This document shows, in pieces, positions 5,093-5,553 of a stretch of 5,553 nucleotides of DNA (the stretch's first letter is position 1; the number at the start of each line of letters is the position of its first letter). Source of the stretch: Pseudomonadales bacterium (GTDB lineage Bacteria; Pseudomonadota; Gammaproteobacteria; Pseudomonadales; JAHEIH01); assembly GCA_023255355.1 (NCBI GenBank), contig JALRIU010000012.1:1-5553 (forward strand), given 5' to 3'. The position numbers were made by a program, and so were the translations under genes. The notes below the pieces were generated by a model. That model was not told the DNA's origin. It worked only from the letters and a program-made list of their open reading frames with translations, and searched no databases.

Positions 5093-5553
5093 AACCCACA
5101 ATCCTCAACCTTCTCATCACGACTAAATCAGGCTTTTCACTCTTTGAGCAAACCTTATTGGCCGCTTCAATTAGTGAAGTTAACTCAGCTGCCGAATAGT
5201 GCGTTGTGATCCTACCAGAGCGGTGCCCCAAAAGATCTTGACGATCCTCAAAGCTAACACCTGCTGCTCTCAATCTTCTGCCAAAGGTATGTTTCAGGTC
5301 ATGAACCCTAACCATATCCAAACCAACTGATTTACGAGCACGGAGCCAAGCCCCATTGAGCATTCGCTGTACCGGTCTATCCTGATAAGGAAAAACATAG
5401 GTAATGTTCAAGCCTCGCTGCTCCTCGACAACACGTTTCGCCATGTCATTGAGGACAATGAGACGCTCATCACCATTTTTTACGTGCTCACTTGGGACAA
5501 TAAAAACTGATGTCTTCAATTGCGGCACCTGTACTTCCCAATCCCATCTGAGA
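5091..5553 (-). CDS. Tyrosine recombinase (phage-type integrase), C-terminal part, runs off right edge
   Basis: This would integrate or excise a mobile element through a covalent tyrosine-DNA step. The frame is open to the window edge, eight codons (LRWDWEVQ) upstream of a GTG at 5528 that is not a real start, so about 153 codons of a longer gene are seen and the 5' part is missing. The visible part is the catalytic domain: LKTSVFIVP..HVKNGDERLIVLN, then box II VHDLKHTFGRRLRAAGV, then LLGHRSGRITTHYS, whose final Tyr is the likely nucleophile. The first catalytic Arg should lie just outside the window. Box II has Lys where the classic H-x-x-R has Arg; I recall this HDLKHT form in related integrases, so it need not be inactive. 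The gene points toward tRNA-Phe, ending 63 bases from it, the usual layout for a tRNA-borne integrative element. Whether the full gene is intact cannot be seen. Confidence 0.9.
   Translation of the reverse strand, partial: LRWDWEVQVPQLKTSVFIVPSEHVKNGDERLIVLNDMAKRVVEEQRGLNITYVFPYQDRPVQRMLNGAWLRARKSVGLDMVRVHDLKHTFGRRLRAAGVSFEDRQDLLGHRSGRITTHYSAAELTSLIEAANKVCSKSEKPDLVVMRRLRIVG

Noticed and set aside
4757..5101. Minus-strand reading frame of 114 codons across the tRNA and second repeat
   Set aside because: It lies antisense to tRNA-Phe and copy 2. The piece RRRNRTTDTRIFNPLLYQLSYPG is simply the antisense translation of tRNA-Phe, a common spurious protein in databases.

Overview
The window looks like a chromosomal segment of a gammaproteobacterium of moderate GC. 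The HisB is monofunctional and sits in a hisB-hisH-hisA-hisF cluster, as in Pseudomonas and Cellvibrio-like relatives rather than enterics. MutY and YggX are close to the E. coli proteins, and an exported S41 peptidase follows hisF. The genus cannot be fixed from the sequence alone.

Minus strand, right to left from about 3160 to 1: a good sigma70-type promoter (TATAAT at 3133-3138) drives hisB, hisH, hisA and hisF, with gaps of 11, 24 and 11 bases. Together they carry out the middle of histidine synthesis. HisA makes PRFAR, the HisH-HisF glutaminase/cyclase turns it into imidazole glycerol phosphate plus AICAR, and HisB dehydrates that product. A 121-base gap with a possible promoter follows, then the first 58 codons of an exported S41 C-terminal processing protease that leaves the window on the left.

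Plus strand, 3246-4552: mutY (GTG start) overlaps yggX by 4 bases. The pair joins adenine excision opposite 8-oxoguanine to an iron-sulfur protection protein, and MutY itself carries a 4Fe-4S cluster.

Plus strand, 4553-5062: a stable-RNA transcription unit. A near-consensus promoter (TTGACT, 17 bp, TTTAAT) with a GC-rich discriminator precedes a 10-bp leader hairpin. Two tandem hairpin-rich repeats of 159 and 157 bp follow, then an intact tRNA-Phe(GAA) with encoded CCA and a strong intrinsic terminator. Each repeat begins like tRNA-Phe, has 67-68 bases inserted in the D-loop, has a different hairpin in place of the anticodon arm, and lacks the T arm and 3' acceptor strand. The copies differ by a compensatory base-pair change in one hairpin. 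This is the least explained and most interesting part of the window.

Right edge, 5063-5553: the C-terminal half of a tyrosine recombinase points toward the tRNA, with a pair of 10-bp direct repeats at its stop codon. This is the usual arrangement of an integrative element inserted at the 3' end of a tRNA gene. The rest of the element lies outside the window.
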